DNA of 64,000 nucleotides from Enchytraeus crypticus (GCA_905160935.1 CAJHZI010000589.1:372001-436000), one strand, 5' to 3'; shown: positions 10,567 to 22,332, counted from the stretch's first letter. Program-made: numbers and translations. Notes: generated by a model not told the origin, from the sequence alone.

Positions 10567-10735
10567 TTTTTTACCTCGGGTTTGATAAAATACCCGAACG
10601 CAAAGACCCGAAAATAAAGAACCGAGGTTTGATAAAAACGATTAAAGCAATATGTGCTGCATCGCCGCCCGGCTACTCGAGGTCATCTAGCGGCTTAAAA
10701 GAATTGCTGAAGCAGACTGCATTAAATATTTGCAA
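10567..10735 (+). repeat. Interspersed repeat E
   Basis: Shares an ordered set of strings with the reverse complement of 33775-33862: TTTACC-CGGG, AAAGAACC(G/C)GAGGTTT, ATAAAAACGATT, GCAATA and GCATCGCCGCCCGGCT. Both copies have an ATT/AAT microsatellite at the same end. It is probably a short retroposon; no pol III boxes are seen. Confidence 0.55.
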
Positions 10736-10740
10736 AGTCT

Positions 10741-10832
10741 TATTATTATTATTATTATTTTTTATATTTAAATATTATTATTATTATTATTATTATTGTT
10801 ATTATTATTATTATTATTATTGTTATTATTAT
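10741..10832. repeat. (ATT)n microsatellite
   Basis: TTA/ATT repeats with a few TTG interruptions. Confidence 0.95.
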
Positions 10833-13019
10833 TAGTGTAAACATGTAACAAATTTGATCAGATAATGCAATGCCGATTTGTCGATTGAGCCTGGGGGCGA
10901 ATAAAAATGAGTTCAAGAGAATTGAAAATGTCTGGGTTAACATTTTCGAATATGCTACTCGTCAGCCAACGACGGTCTGACCTTTCTCTTTTGAGTTTTC
11001 AGAAGAATCTAGAACTATTTAATTTTCTCGTGCTCCCAACTAACAGCACTAACGGGCGTTACTGTGACATTGCATTACTTAATAATATAAATCCACGTTT
11101 TGTTATTATTTAGAATAAATAGCTTAGAAGAAACTAATTACGTAGGACACAAGTACAGCCTAGCCAGTTCAATGATGTTTGATGCTGAGATTGAACTGCA
11201 GACATATAAAACGCATACATTATTCATCTAGCGCAAAGGCAGAGTTGCTTTGGACACTGGCTAACCTCTTTTTCAATGCTAACATAAGCAGCGTAATTCT
11301 CTGAATTAGCATGTGGCAAGCTTCGCTGTGAATATTTAACGAGAGTTTCCATTAATAAAATAGATTTGGATTTAATTAAATTTAGTTAGTTTGACCATTG
11401 TGGAAGCGCAACGACTCAAAGTTGCACTACCGTAAAATCACATCTGCAACATCGAGATCGCTTCGAAAAATATATAAAGTTTGTAACAATAGAACCTCCT
11501 CTCTTCGAAAATGTTCTCTAATTTTAGTTATCGATGTTCGTTTGGGAAATAAATTTCTTATATTTTTCCTAGTTCAACTTAACATATGCATACAAAGTTC
11601 ATGAACTGTTTAATAAATTTAGTTCAGACGAAATTGTATCTAATTTGAACATAAACGCTGAGTACTTTATAGAGTACTATACTCAACAAAATGTATTCCA
11701 ATGGTATACTTGATATCCAAATAGTAGTAGAACTCAACGTTAGGTACAGTTTCGTAAACTTGGGACCTGCGATGGTAAACGGACGCAGATTTTGAAACCA
11801 TCGCCGATTTGAGTGAAATCCCATTTCAAAAAGTACCAGTTCATTCCACCTACCCCATCCCCTTCAATATATCTTGGGATATGGATGTGGGTGTACCGTG
11901 ATGTGGTTTAGGGTGTAATGACCTACAACTTGACTCAAATAGTGATATTTGACTCTATTTTATATTAGTATATTGTATATTATTATATTTAAACAATTAT
12001 TGTATTTTTGTGGCTTATACAGAACGTACTATCATTATTTTTAAATAACTTGACATATCACTTTATAAGGATAGCAAAATTACTTACGAATATGTTCCAT
12101 TTAGATCAGGAGGTTGAACAGTTGTAGTTCTGGGTCGCCTAAGCATGAAATATTGAAACATTATAAATTATGCATTAGACTTATGAGATTGAGTTTAAAT
12201 ACTGTGAACAATTCTAAAACTGCACTTGTTTAAGTCTCAATAAATTAAAATACTCAACAGTTACCGAAAAACGGCCCGAGAAGAATAATTAAGTCTAAGT
12301 TGTCATATTTGATAAAATGAGTGTCATACTTTATGGTTAATTATTGTTAATGTCAACCCCTTATAGTTCGATCTGATTATTTGCCTGACTCATGGTTGTT
12401 TCCTATCAAGTGAACTGCCATTGAGAATATTTTGTGAAATTAATATCAGGCATAGAATAACAAGGCTATAAGCCATCTTTATTCTAGTCCAAAATCATTT
12501 CACAATTTGTCTAATAACATAACACAAAACAAAATCAGAGTGTTAGTGCCGTTCATGTAAATTCTAAATTTCGAAATTCTGAAGACTTCTAACACGGATA
12601 TTTTGACATGTTTCGCTATTGTTAGATTAAAATTGCAATTTAAATAAAGTAATAATAACTAACCCATAGGGTCGTCGACGATTTTGTCGCAGATATCTTT
12701 GACTGGATAAGGCAAGAGTGAGGACTTGTAGAATTATGCACATATGCAGCAGTACCCCGTACAGATCCATGAAGACATACACACAGACACTCGCAACAGA
12801 AATTGTAGTACTTCGACGGCAACAGTAATAAAAGTAGCAGACAGCTGCGCAGTAATTGAGGCAGGTGCAAAGATGTGGATTAGCTGCTAGACGATGGAGT
12901 AGTAGCTACAGGGGACACAGTTGAAAGCAAGGGATTCGTTGCAACTGCTTATACATTCTGATATCTTTTAATTATCTTTTATTAAAGGTACTGCAGCACC
13001 AAATAAAATAAAGCTGCTG
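10833..13019. other. No supported gene
   Basis: About 2.2 kb of AT-rich DNA. Only short open frames (60-76 codons) occur, with no motif, consistent splice signals or repeat similarity that I can see. Confidence 0.4.
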
Positions 13020-13420
13020 TCAGCAGTAAATTACATAAAATAAATGACAAGCGGCAGTGTGAATGTTAAAGCCGCGGTACAATGCATGTGGTATAATGAT
13101 GCTAGATGCAAAAGTTACGTTCCAGAAGCACCAATTAAGCAGCTGCTAATAGTGTCCAGGCGGAAGAATCACGGCAGATCAGCCGAGACTTGCAGCAATG
13201 AAGAAGAGCTATCAGTCATTAAATGTTTGTATCGTACTCCGCTTTAAGCAAAAGCCACAGCGGTGCTAGAGATAGCTGTTGAACCGCGAGTAATGAGACC
13301 GCAGATATAAGGAGGACCGTAGCTGCTGTTGTTCAGATTCTGCCGTACTAAACAGCTGCATTCAAAGTTGTGTAGCGTTCAGCTAAAGCTGTCTGTCTTC
13401 CAAATGAAACAATCCATCAC
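13020..13420. other. GC-richer patch, no gene assigned
   Basis: Composition rises, with several CAGC/GCTGC-rich stretches and a 67-codon plus-strand open frame (13044-13247). No domain is recognised and no clear exon borders are seen. Confidence 0.35.
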
Positions 13421-13960
13421 TGGCAATTTCATCGCAACTATCTGAATTCAATCCTGTGCAAACAATCAGACACTAGCATAATTATCTAATTGTCATGAAA
13501 TATTAGCTTACAGTATCTAACAGCTATGAAGTATATCAATCAATTAGTATCATGTATAATGATCACTATAAACTGACTTGAAACATTTTAAAACCATTTA
13601 GTTTATCTATTAATCAATCAAGCAAATCAATCAATCAATCTGTTAATTTTCGGGAATAATTTGCAGGAGTTAAAATAATGAATAAATTAGTGAATCAGTT
13701 AAATATTTAACTAATCAATCTACACATATTTGTCCACACAATTGTGATATTCAATCAACAAATATGCTAATTATTTCATTTGTAAACAAGCAATAATGCA
13801 ACTTTTGTAAGATGTCATACGCTTTACAACCCATATTACACATATCTTTCAAAGGATCCATTTTGCAATAATTATTATACTGCCTAGATAAGTGAATTAT
13901 TACTCTTTCAGATTCATTTGGGTTAACTCTTATGGTGAATGAGTCTGAAGCCGCAATTTT
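13421..13960. other. AT-rich with degenerate AATC repeats
   Basis: Scattered AATCAATCAATC runs (about 13608-13645 and nearby). Nothing else is recognised. Confidence 0.5.
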
Positions 13961-13965
13961 GAGAA

Positions 13966-14076
13966 TTCTATATATATATATACATGTACATGTATATAGG
14001 CCTACATATAGGCTACAGTATACATAGATTGTATATATACATACATATAAAGACTAAATATACATGTACATATATA
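13966..14076. repeat. TA-rich repeats with TACATG words
   Basis: Alternating TATA and TACATGTA blocks, with TAGGCCTACATATAGGC between them. Confidence 0.8.
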
Positions 14077-14091
14077 TAGACTAAAGATTCT

Positions 14092-14560
14092 CTTTCTCTC
14101 TCTCTCTCTCTTAATGCACTGCCTACTGGAAAGTACATGGTATATAATGGCTCCATTCTTCTTTGTCGTACACTTTCCTCTTCATGTCTACATATGAGTG
14201 GGTCTTTAAATCATCCAACATACCTAATCTCGGCCTGCCCCTGCCTCTTTTTCCTTCCATTATACCGTCTATGACCTCTTTTAATAGATTTTCCCCTTAG
14301 AATGTGTCCTATCTAACTCTTCTTACTTCTTAATCATAATACATTTATCAACTGTCATCTGTACCAACTCTCTCCAGAACTGCTTCATTTGTAACCCTTT
14401 GAGTTCAGCCAATCCTCTCCATTCTTATCCATATCCACATTTCCAATGATTCTAGTTTACTAATATATTCCTTAAGGTTCATGTTTTACATTCATACAAT
14501 AGCTTGGTCCAAACCAAGGTTTTCACTATCTTTATCTTTGTGTCTATCTTTTTGTGACTA
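14092..14560 (-). mobile_element. LINE H 3' fragment
   Basis: The minus strand matches the last ~450 bp of LINE H, including the region coding for the EMW and GRPR-type C-terminus. It ends with CAGTAGGCAGTGCATTAAGA and a (GA)n tail. Many frame breaks are present. Confidence 0.75.
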
Positions 14561-14689
14561 AAGATTAAGAATATATATTAAGTATGGACTATGAGTGCGT
14601 ATGGACAGTGCAGTAAGTGTATGGACTCTGAGTATGAATATGTATCTTGGCCCTGCCACTTGACAATACACTTGAGGGGGAAATTGTAT

Positions 14690-14789
14690 ATGTATAATTA
14701 TATTATTACACACTCGCACTTATACATGTATATATATAATATATATATATATATAATATATACTAATTATACATATATATATATATGTA

Positions 14790-14830
<41 letters not shown>

Positions 14831-14832
14831 GT
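14690..14832. repeat. (AT)n microsatellite cluster
   Basis: Several AT runs separated by ATACATG- and CTG-type interruptions. Confidence 0.95.
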
Positions 14833-14916
14833 CTGTGAGTATGTGTGTGTGTATTATCAGTATATGTATGAATGAGGGTACCTGTGTATGTATATACATG
14901 TGTATATTACATACGC

Positions 14917-15070
14917 ACATTTCCCGTGATGCGTCCGTCACAAACGTTTACTGTACGTCGTCAAAGACGACTAAGCTAGGACAGACAACCGTAACGGGAA
15001 ACCACACCAGAAGCCATAAGCTTTTCCAAGCTATAGGCTACATAATTTATGGGTAAGGCTTTAGCTGTTG
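14917..15070 (+). mobile_element. Family C SINE fragment
   Basis: Contains TTCCCGTGATGCGTCCG, GGCGACTAAG-like and ACGGGAAACCACACCAGAAG boxes, then GCTTTTCCAAGCTATAGGCT. These match the fuller copies (reverse complement of 20866-21240) in order. Confidence 0.65.
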
Positions 15071-15171
15071 TTGTGATTAGGTTAACTGTGAGTACTACTA
15101 GCATATACCTTAGTCAGTTATTTTAAAATACCTATTGTTTCCAGGACTGGTGTTAAGGAGCCCATTCTCAT

Positions 15172-15415
15172 AACTTCTCTCTCTCTCAGTGCACTGCCTA
15201 CCAGGAGGTCCATGGTTTACATGCATAACCCCTCCACTCATCTCTAGTTTCCCTTTTTCTCCTATGTCCACATACCGGTGGAGCTTTACATCATCTACCG
15301 TTTCTTTTGATATACCATTGTCCTTGGGGGATTGTGCATATGACGAGGTGGGCCCCCTATGCCTTCCTCAGCTTCGACTAACATTTACTAGGCAGCGGAG
15401 TATGCACCTTGGGAA
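15172..15415 (-). mobile_element. Composite SINE: C-like head, LINE H tail
   Basis: On the minus strand the 5' half (TGTTAGTCGAAGCTGAGGA, then GGCCCACCTCGTCATA) resembles family C. The 3' half (TATGTGGACATAGG to CCATGGACCTCCTGG, then TAGGCAGTGCACTGAGAG) is the end of LINE H. A second copy with the same arrangement fills 63661-64000, so the junction is a real element and not a chance fusion. It abuts LINE H (15449) tail-away. Confidence 0.6.
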
Positions 15416-15448
15416 CACTCTCCTATTTACCTAATAATACTCATAACT

Positions 15449-16840
15449 TGGAAGGAGAAACACTCAAAAAGTTAATGGAGGTTTGTATGGAAGTGTACAA
15501 TACAGGTATTTGGCCAGACGACTTTATCAAGTCAGTGATGATTCCAATTCCCAAAAAAGCCAATGCTGTGGAGTGTGCGGATTACAGAAGAATCAGCTTA
15601 ATACCTCATGCATCGAAGATCGTATTAAAAATAGTAAATAATCGCATTCAGTCGAAAGCAGAGATGATACTGAGCAAGACACAATTTGGTTTTAGGAAAG
15701 GATGCGGCACAAGAGAAGCAATAGGGGTAATGCGGGTTCTTTGCGAAAGAAGCTTAGAATATGGAAATGACGTTTTTGTATGCTTTGTAGACTTCGAGAA
15801 GGCCTTTGACAGGATGGATTGGATAACGATGATGAATATCTTAAAAAGAATAGGAATTGACTGGAGAGATAGAAGACTAATTTTGAACTCGTACATGAAT
15901 CAAAGAGCAGTAATCAAACTCCAACAAGAATACTCAGAAGAAGGTGAAATAGGACGTGGAGTAAGACAAGGTTATAGCATTTCGCCGCTGCTGTTTAACA
16001 TTTACGCTGAGGCAATGATGGAGGAAGCCATGGAAGACTTGAAAGAAGGAATAAATGTAGGAGGGAATTTGTTACAAGATGTACGACTTGCAGATGACCA
16101 AGGAATGGTAGCGGGCAGCGAGATTGGATTGCAGAAGATACTGGATAGGCTGAATGATACGGCCCTAAGATATGGCATGACGATTAATATAAAAAAGACG
16201 AAGGTTATGAGAGTGTCCAATAATAAAGGTGAAGTTAATATCATAATAAATGGTACGAAATTAGAACAGGTTAAGGAGTTTCAAATATTTGGGTCATACT
16301 ATAACCGATGATGGGAAATGTGAGACGGAAATATGCAGTAGGATTGCACAAGCAAAAGCGGCCTTTGGTAGTAGAAAAGAACTGTTAACAAAAAGTCTAA
16401 AGAAAGACACAAAGATAAAGATAGTGAAAACTTTGGTTTGGACCACGCTATTGTATGGATGTGAAACGTGGACCTTAAGAAGGAAGCTATTAGGAAACTG
16501 GAGGCATTGGAAATGTGGATTTGGAGAAGAATGGAGAGGATTAGTTGGACTCAAAAGGTTACAAATGAGGAAGTCCTGGACAGAGTTGACACAGATATAC
16601 AGTTGATAAATGTATTAAGAAATAGGAAGAAGAGATGGATAGGAAACATTCTAAGGGGGAAGGTCTATTAAAAGAGGTCATAGAAGGTAGAATGGAAGGA
16701 AAAAGAGGCAGGGGAAGGCCGAGATTAGGTATGTTAGATGATTTAAAGACCCACTCATATGTTGAAATGAATATGAAGGTGGAAGACAGAGAAGAGTGGA
16801 GGCGTTATGTATCATGGACCTGCCCGTAGGTAGTGCACTA
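15449..16840 (+). mobile_element. LINE H, reverse-transcriptase copy, frameshifted
   Basis: Non-LTR retrotransposon fragment starting at LEGETLKKL, within the RT domain. An open frame to 16311 contains the RT fingers (DYRRISLIPHASKI; TQFGFRKGCGTREA), motif A (FVDFEKAFDRMDW), motif B (GVRQGYSISPLLFNIYAE) and the catalytic ADD box (here RLADDQ). Frameshifts at about 16290, 16470 and 16660 split the downstream thumb and C-terminal part: ITDDGKCETE, LLYGCETWT, MWIWRRMERISW, NEEVLDRV and GRGRPRL. It ends in CATGGACCTGCCCGTAGG, then TAGTGCACTAAGAG. The endonuclease domain is missing through 5' truncation. The clade is uncertain. Confidence 0.85.
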
Positions 16841-17284
16841 AGAGACTCATAACTTTTATGGTCTGTCAAATTCAACTTACGGGCAACTAACGGCATTTAA
16901 GAAACTATTTTACGAGTATTTTCACTAATTTATGTGACCAATTTGATCAGGATATTATGCTAATCCTTTTAAAATATTTGTAAGCCATTCGAGAAGTCTA
17001 GCCAGAGTTAAGTGCCTATGGCAAAGTGGTGTATAGAGGCTAAATATTAAAATCGAAGTGACACCTTTAAATCTTTAATCTCCCGGCTCAATTTTTCGAT
17101 AGTGCTTACATCAATTTATTTAGAAGTAGCTTCTTATATCTGTAAGAATGATGAATAGTAAAATTTTTAAACAGGATTAGCCTACAATAGAAGATTTAGG
17201 CCTATATATTTGTCTTCTGTATCAGAAAAAGCTCACGAAATTTTGAAAGTGTCGAAAGAGATAGACAGTTAATAATGTGATAAG
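16841..17284. other. No supported gene
   Basis: AT-rich; nothing recognised. Confidence 0.4.
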
Positions 17285-17465
17285 CATTAGAAGAAAATCT
17301 GGATAGGACAAATTGTAAGGGGTGGGGGATGGTTTGCAAAAGGATGCATCAGAAGGAAGAATGCAAGGGAAAAGAGTTGGAGGATAACCGAGACATAGGA
17401 TGCTGGATGATCTGATAACAAATTCACAAATAGAGATGAAAGGGAAGAAAGACTACATCTTATAA
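17285..17465 (+). mobile_element. LINE H-related 3' fragment, diverged
   Basis: AAATCTGGATAGGACAAATT, AAGGAAGAATGCAAGGGAAA and ATGCTGGATGATCTGATAAC follow the order of LINE H 16635-16790, the end of the polyprotein, at low identity. Confidence 0.5.
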
Positions 17466-17488
17466 AAGAATACATCTTATACAAGAAC

Positions 17489-17529
17489 AAATCTATCCTC
17501 AGCCTATAACAAAGGCTGAGGATAGATTT
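17489..17529. repeat. Perfect inverted repeat, 16-bp arms
   Basis: AAATCTATCCTCAGCC (17489-17504) and its exact reverse complement (17514-17529) enclose a 9-nt loop. Pairing can continue with AAC/GTT past one bulged base. Confidence 0.9.
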
Positions 17530-18097
17530 TGTTGGCAATTCTATCCCTCAGAATTATGTGTCATGAATCTGCACTCAATCTTACCGCACTCATCTTCCGA
17601 GATTACACACCGGGTCGGTCGTAGAAACGACATATTTTCAAAGTACAGACTACACCGTAAGGATTAAAACGACTACAACGTACAAACTACAACGTAAGGT
17701 ACGACCGTAAGACTATAGAGTCCATGTAGTCTCCTGACATCAAATTGTTGGTCAGCGGAATATACTATAGAATTTTAATATTGAGCTAAGTAAATTTCTG
17801 ACAAAGACGTATCGTTCGTTTATGCATCCCTTCAAATATAGTCGCGTAATCGATAACATGTGGAATGTTTCAATATAGAGAATTGTATTGAGCTTATTAT
17901 TAAATTTTTGAATTTCGCATAGAATAGATATAAATAGGACATAGTATTACCGATTGAATAAATAAATGTAGGCTAGATGGTATGCCCACTGTAACGTCAG
18001 TTGCATGGAATGCTAGTTGTATAGATGATATACATGTATACTGTATACAACTTGCCATCAAGTCACCAGCTGAGCTATAGCTTACGCATCATATTTA
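17530..18097. other. No supported gene
   Basis: AT-rich. AAACGACTACAACGTACAAA and neighbouring ACGTA-type strings recur around 17630-17700. A fragment of an A2 head (AACTTGCC...AGTCACCAGCTGAGC) is visible near 18045-18075. Confidence 0.4.
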
Positions 18098-18136
18098 TTT
18101 GTGTAACAACATAGGGCCTATATGTTGTTACACAAA
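18098..18136. repeat. Perfect inverted repeat, 16-bp arms
   Basis: TTTGTGTAACAACATA and its reverse complement are separated by GGGCCTA. It sits between an A2-head fragment and an A2 SINE copy. Confidence 0.9.
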
Positions 18137-18149
18137 CAACATTATGCTC

Positions 18150-18245
18150 TATAGCATACCAGTGACGAGGTGGACTTGAATCCTATAACTACTTATCCTC
18201 TGTCGAACAACTTGCCAACAAGCTACCAGCTTAGCCGAAAACAGA
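18150..18245 (-). mobile_element. SINE A2 copy
   Basis: The minus strand reads GGCTAAGCTGGTAGCTTGTT, then GGCAAGTTGTTCGACAGAGG, a box B-like GATTCAAGTCC and CTCGTCACTGG. The TAGCTTGTTGG box A and the T-arm are tRNA-like. About 130 bp including flank is repeated at 18530-18660, so the SINE and neighbouring DNA were duplicated together. Confidence 0.65.
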
Positions 18246-18484
18246 GAAGTCCGAATATCAAACCACGAATTGGATTACGAATTTTTTTAAAATAGATTCT
18301 AGAACACTCGATAGAATATCGTGAAAGCAGACTGTGAGTAGACAAGCATGTATGTAATCTGACAGATCAAGGTACTTTGCAGAACATTTGAGATGCATCC
18401 TAAATTCTTTATGACTTCCCTTGCTTCATCATTTAATGATAAAGAGGAGAATAACTCTAAATATTGTATTAATCTATAGAAGCT

Positions 18485-18612
18485 AAGTGCTTAAGCCAAG
18501 TTTGGCTTCAGTTTCCTGCTCTCTAGCATATTAGTGACAAGGTGTATTTGAACCCTGTACCTATTTATTCGCTGTCGAACAACTTACCAACAAGCTACCA
18601 GCTTAGCCAAAA
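18485..18612 (-). mobile_element. SINE A2 copy, with core
   Basis: Same head as 18150-18245. Box B reads GGTTCAAATACA, followed by CTTGTCACTAATATGC, then GAGAGCAGGAAACTGAAGCC. The core therefore diverges at the GACGTT step. Confidence 0.65.
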
Positions 18613-18669
18613 TCAGAGAATTCCGATTATCTAACCACGAATTTGATTACGAATTTTTGTAAGGAAACA

Positions 18670-19318
18670 GAATAAAAACTCCAAGGAAATACAGTGTATG
18701 AGCTTAAGATGCATAGTTATATATACGCATTTATTATCCTAAGAGCGAGTTTCAGTAAAATAACGCTGACTAAGGAGGGCGTTGTGGGAATGGAGAGGAG
18801 GATTGACGTGAGCCGATAAAGGATCGATTGAAGACGATGAGGAAGGCCGGCGCCTCGCCGTTCCTTAGGGAAGTCCCTGGTTTTTCTTTCCAGTTCTAGT
18901 ATAGTTCAGCCGGATCTCTGAGGGAACTTCAGAGTTTGAAGCATGAATTCGATTATATACCGGATTGTACCACCACTGTGTATGTGCACGAAAAAGTGAT
19001 AGTTACAAAATACATGTAGTTATAAAATCCGCTCTGGATTATGAGTATTTTATTCTCTTGTATTCTCTTAATACAAGTGGTGCAACTGATCGGCCATAGT
19101 CAGCTCGATGCGTGTTTAAAGGATTAGTCAGTTTTCTCATTCATTGATGAGATATAATCAGTTTTAGCGTGTTTATGATTCAAAGTAAACTTTTTCATTC
19201 TGTGAAGCTTCTGAGTCAGCTTAATGGCCCAGCTATACTTGTTACTGCTTCCTGGCCCAGCTATGCCTAATTTGCCGATTAATTTTAGATGAATTTATTA
19301 TTTTCTATATATATATAT
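18670..19318. other. No supported gene
   Basis: AT-rich apart from a short GC-rich island near 18840-18870 (GGCCGGCGCCTCGCCG). No coding frame or repeat is recognised. Confidence 0.4.
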
Positions 19319-20042
19319 TCAGAGAAGATCCATTTGTGATTTAGACTCCCATTTAATTTTTGTATGTCGAACATATATGCATTTATTATTATTTCCTATA
19401 TATATAATCTTTATTTTCACCAAAGTCATGGCAGTAAACATAAACGAAAACAGACTAACAAACAGGTATCACCTATAAATGCAACATACAGATATTCCTT
19501 GTGATGACAAATAAAACTCAACTAAACTAAAATTCTAACTAAATAGCTAATTGTTTAAATCAAAATTTACCTATTCAATATTTAAAACCAGACTTTCAAA
19601 ATATGACCAAAACCTAAACCGAGTCATAGCTGGTGAATCTTTTGTCTGGAGTGCATATTTATTTTTATAACTCTTTATTCCACATAGTCAGAATTGTCTA
19701 CTTTTATTTTATCATTTAACTGGTTACTGGCAATTAATTTACTCAAAAAGTTCTACCTATAAAAATCATATAATATTTTAAATGGCCAGAAACCACAATA
19801 CCATTGACAATTCAGTAGGCCCATAACATTTTTATCATAAGATTTAAAGATTTAGAGAAAATACTGTTATACGCATAAGTAAAGTCTTTTACTTCAGAGA
19901 GGATAAACCAGAGGCCGGAATATCGTAAAGTAAGATCGGAACCGCCAGATCTTAACCAGTCATATAAGCAATATATAACCAGAGAAGATCCAATTGTGAT
20001 GTAGACTCCCATTTAATTTTTGTAGATAGAACAAATAAGCTG
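19319..20042. repeat. 660-bp segment between ~60-bp direct repeats
   Basis: CAGAGAAGATCCATTTGTGA, then AGACTCCCATTTAATTTTTG (from 19319), recurs with two changes at 19980. On the minus strand the enclosed DNA ends in GACTTTGGTGAAAATAAAGA, a polyadenylation-like 3' end, and has a 66-codon open frame (20012-19812) of unknown nature. This may be an inserted retroposon whose target was duplicated, or a local duplication. Confidence 0.5.
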
Positions 20043-20865
20043 CCTGGCATTCAACTATCGAAACAATAATTTTCTTGCAGTCTCCAGAGATGAACGATCT
20101 GTAAATAAGCGAACTACCAACAAGCATTCCTAAGCAGCAATTCTATTAGATTACTGTAGTTATTTAAGCAACATTTGCTAAAACAGAGTTGCTTCTTGTG
20201 CCCGAGCCAAGGTTTACTTTCTGTAATAAGTAATTCTTGCTAATTAAAATTAAACTAATTAACAAATATAATTGCAAATAAAAATAAATTTGTTGAATTT
20301 AATTAACTTTTAATAAGTTTGCTGAATTGCTAAAGATCAGAACTACAACTATGAACGGGTAGTTCAAGGAATAGCGACTGGCCTCGATTGCATACCACTA
20401 ACATGTTATCGAGTAGGAAACTGATGTTAAACGTTTGGCTTTGTAGGTTTAGCCTCCGTAAAATACACTAAACGTATATTGCGAGTTATATAGAGACAAC
20501 AAAGAACATACTGAAAGTGACAAAAGAATCATACTCGGTAGCCATACATTCGAAATCTATAGGATACGTCATAATGCTGAAATGTGATCCTTTGACGTAC
20601 GATAAAAAGTGACTGATATCATTCATAGATTATATTTGTAGATTACATTATAGTATAATGTGTGTTCAACCATTACACAATTTCTACAGTGAGTTTGAAA
20701 AAAGACTCTTGCTAGGAATATGTTCATTGGACCACCCATTTATATAATATATGAATAGTTAATACATAGTTATGGCAATTAGTAATATGATAACTAATAC
20801 ATTTTTATTAATTTCGTATGATAAGTTGATGTCACTAATGTGTTACAACTATAATGATTTCATTT
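20043..20865. other. AT-rich; SINE A2-like remnant inside
   Basis: At about 20360-20440 (+), TGGCCTCGATTGCATACC is followed by TTATCGAGTAGGAAACTGA and TGTTAAAC. This matches the A2/core end of the SINE superfamily. The rest is unassigned. Confidence 0.5.
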
Positions 20866-21240
20866 TTTCTTCTTCTTCACAGCACTGCCAAGTGGCAGGT
20901 TTAAGGTGTATATTTATACTCAAAGTCTGTTTTCTCGCTCCATAAGGGACTCCTTTGATCAACAAGTTAATCCCTTCACATAGTCTATGTCTTATTCATA
21001 CCTTATGTAGCCTCAAGCTTGGGAAAACTATGGCTTCTGATGTGGTTTCCCGTTGCCTTCCTCAGTTAGATGGATTAATTACCATTTAATGGGGGGAGAA
21101 TATTTCAAGGTGAGGTGGGTCTCCTCTAGCCATCCTCAGCTCCTGCCTTAGTCGCCTCTTACGTACATACAGCAGATAGTAAGCGGTTGCCCTATTCGGC
21201 AGTAGTCCAACCTCACCCGAGCGCAACACGGGCATGTTTA
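20866..21240 (-). mobile_element. SINE C, nearly full copy
   Basis: The minus strand runs from CCCGTGTTGCGCTCGGGTGA through GGCGACTAAGGCAGGAGC, CTGAGGAAGGCAACGGGAAA and AAGGGATTAACTTGTTGATC to AAACCTGCCACTTGGCAGTG and a GAAGAAG tail. It aligns end to end with 42645-43012 at high identity. The terminal CTGCC-ACTT-GGCAG hairpin resembles that of LINE H (CTGCC-AGTA-GGCAG). No tRNA-like promoter is seen. Confidence 0.8.
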
Positions 21241-21329
21241 TACCTTATGTTTTATCTACATCAGGTATATACATTATAACAAAAGAACAAAAGAGTGCTG
21301 CAAGTCTAATTCTTATTTGCTAGAGCTAC

Positions 21330-21560
21330 AAGGCCACAAAGCTTTCCGCCCATGTGGGACCGATTGGCGTTATACAACGGTAGCAATGCTTCGAACTCTT
21401 CGTTTTTATTTCTACAATTTATTGCTCCTCATGGACGCCTTCCACCGCAATCGCATCACAGCGCTCACACGGCTTCTTCGCTTTTCTGCTTCACAGTCTT
21501 CGCCCGAGAGCCAAGCTCGGCAGCTGCATCTGCTGCTAGCCGCTCCTTCAATCAATGCTA
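21330..21560. other. GC-rich patch, possible exon
   Basis: This patch stands out from its AT-rich surroundings. On the minus strand a frame reads LIEGAASSRCSCRAWLSGED to a TAG at 21412-21414, preceded by an ATATAG acceptor-like AG. On the plus strand two overlapping frames (84 and 93 codons) are also open. No domain is recognised in either, and strand cannot be decided. Confidence 0.3.
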
Positions 21561-21574
21561 TATACATGTAAATG

Positions 21575-21860
21575 CTTATGTCATAATCAAGCAATCAATT
21601 TATCAATCAAATAGCCATTCAATCAATCAGTAATTACTACAATCCATCATTCATTCAATCAATCCATCGATCGATCAATCAATCAATCCATAAATTTACC
21701 AACCAATTTACTAATCAGTTACTCAGTCATTTAACCAACAAAACTATCTATCTCAGAATATATCTTTCTATCAATCAGACTGCCAGACTGTTTACTTAAC
21801 TACCTATCTACTTACCTACTACCTTACCTGCCTACTATCTTACCTATCCATCCTATCCAC
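21575..21860. repeat. Degenerate AATC and CTAC repeats
   Basis: AATCAATCAATC-type runs (21580-21700) grade into CTACCTATC-type repeats (21790-21860). Confidence 0.85.
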
Positions 21861-22195
21861 TAATATTAGTCCGGCCTGTAGGCCTACTACTGTTTGAATC
21901 CGGTTTTAATTTTTTTGCACTTTTAGCTCTATTAATCTTTAGTTTCTGCTTTAGTCCGTAATGTTCTGCTCTTTACAATTCAATGCTATTTTCATTATCT
22001 ATGTTTATTATCTCCAATTTTTTCTAAGATCTTATGTTGCTATGTTGCTATGTTGCTATGTTTCCGTGTTTCCAGTAGTCAGCTAGATAGAGCTCAATTG
22101 TGCTCTTTCTGACGGCCGTTTTATTTGTATTCTGTCTAATTGTATGCACTTTGTGGATATTTTGATTCAGTTACAAATAAATGATCATGGTTCTC

Positions 22196-22332
22196 TCTCT
22201 TCATCCATCCGTTCGTCCATCCGTCCATCCATATCAATCCATCCATTTGTCCGTCCGTCCCTCCATCCATCCATCTATCCATCCATCCATCCATCCATCC
22301 ATCCATCCATCTATCCATCCATCCATCCATCA
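22196..22332. repeat. (TCCA)n microsatellite
   Basis: Tetranucleotide TCCA/TCCG array, purest at 22260-22332. Confidence 0.97.

Noticed and set aside
14591..15056. Overlapping open frames rich in Y, I and C
   Set aside because: They are translations of AT and TG microsatellites running into a SINE C fragment.
15648..16554. Minus-strand open frames opposite LINE H
   Set aside because: Antisense shadows of the RT frame, which carries the conserved motifs on the plus strand.
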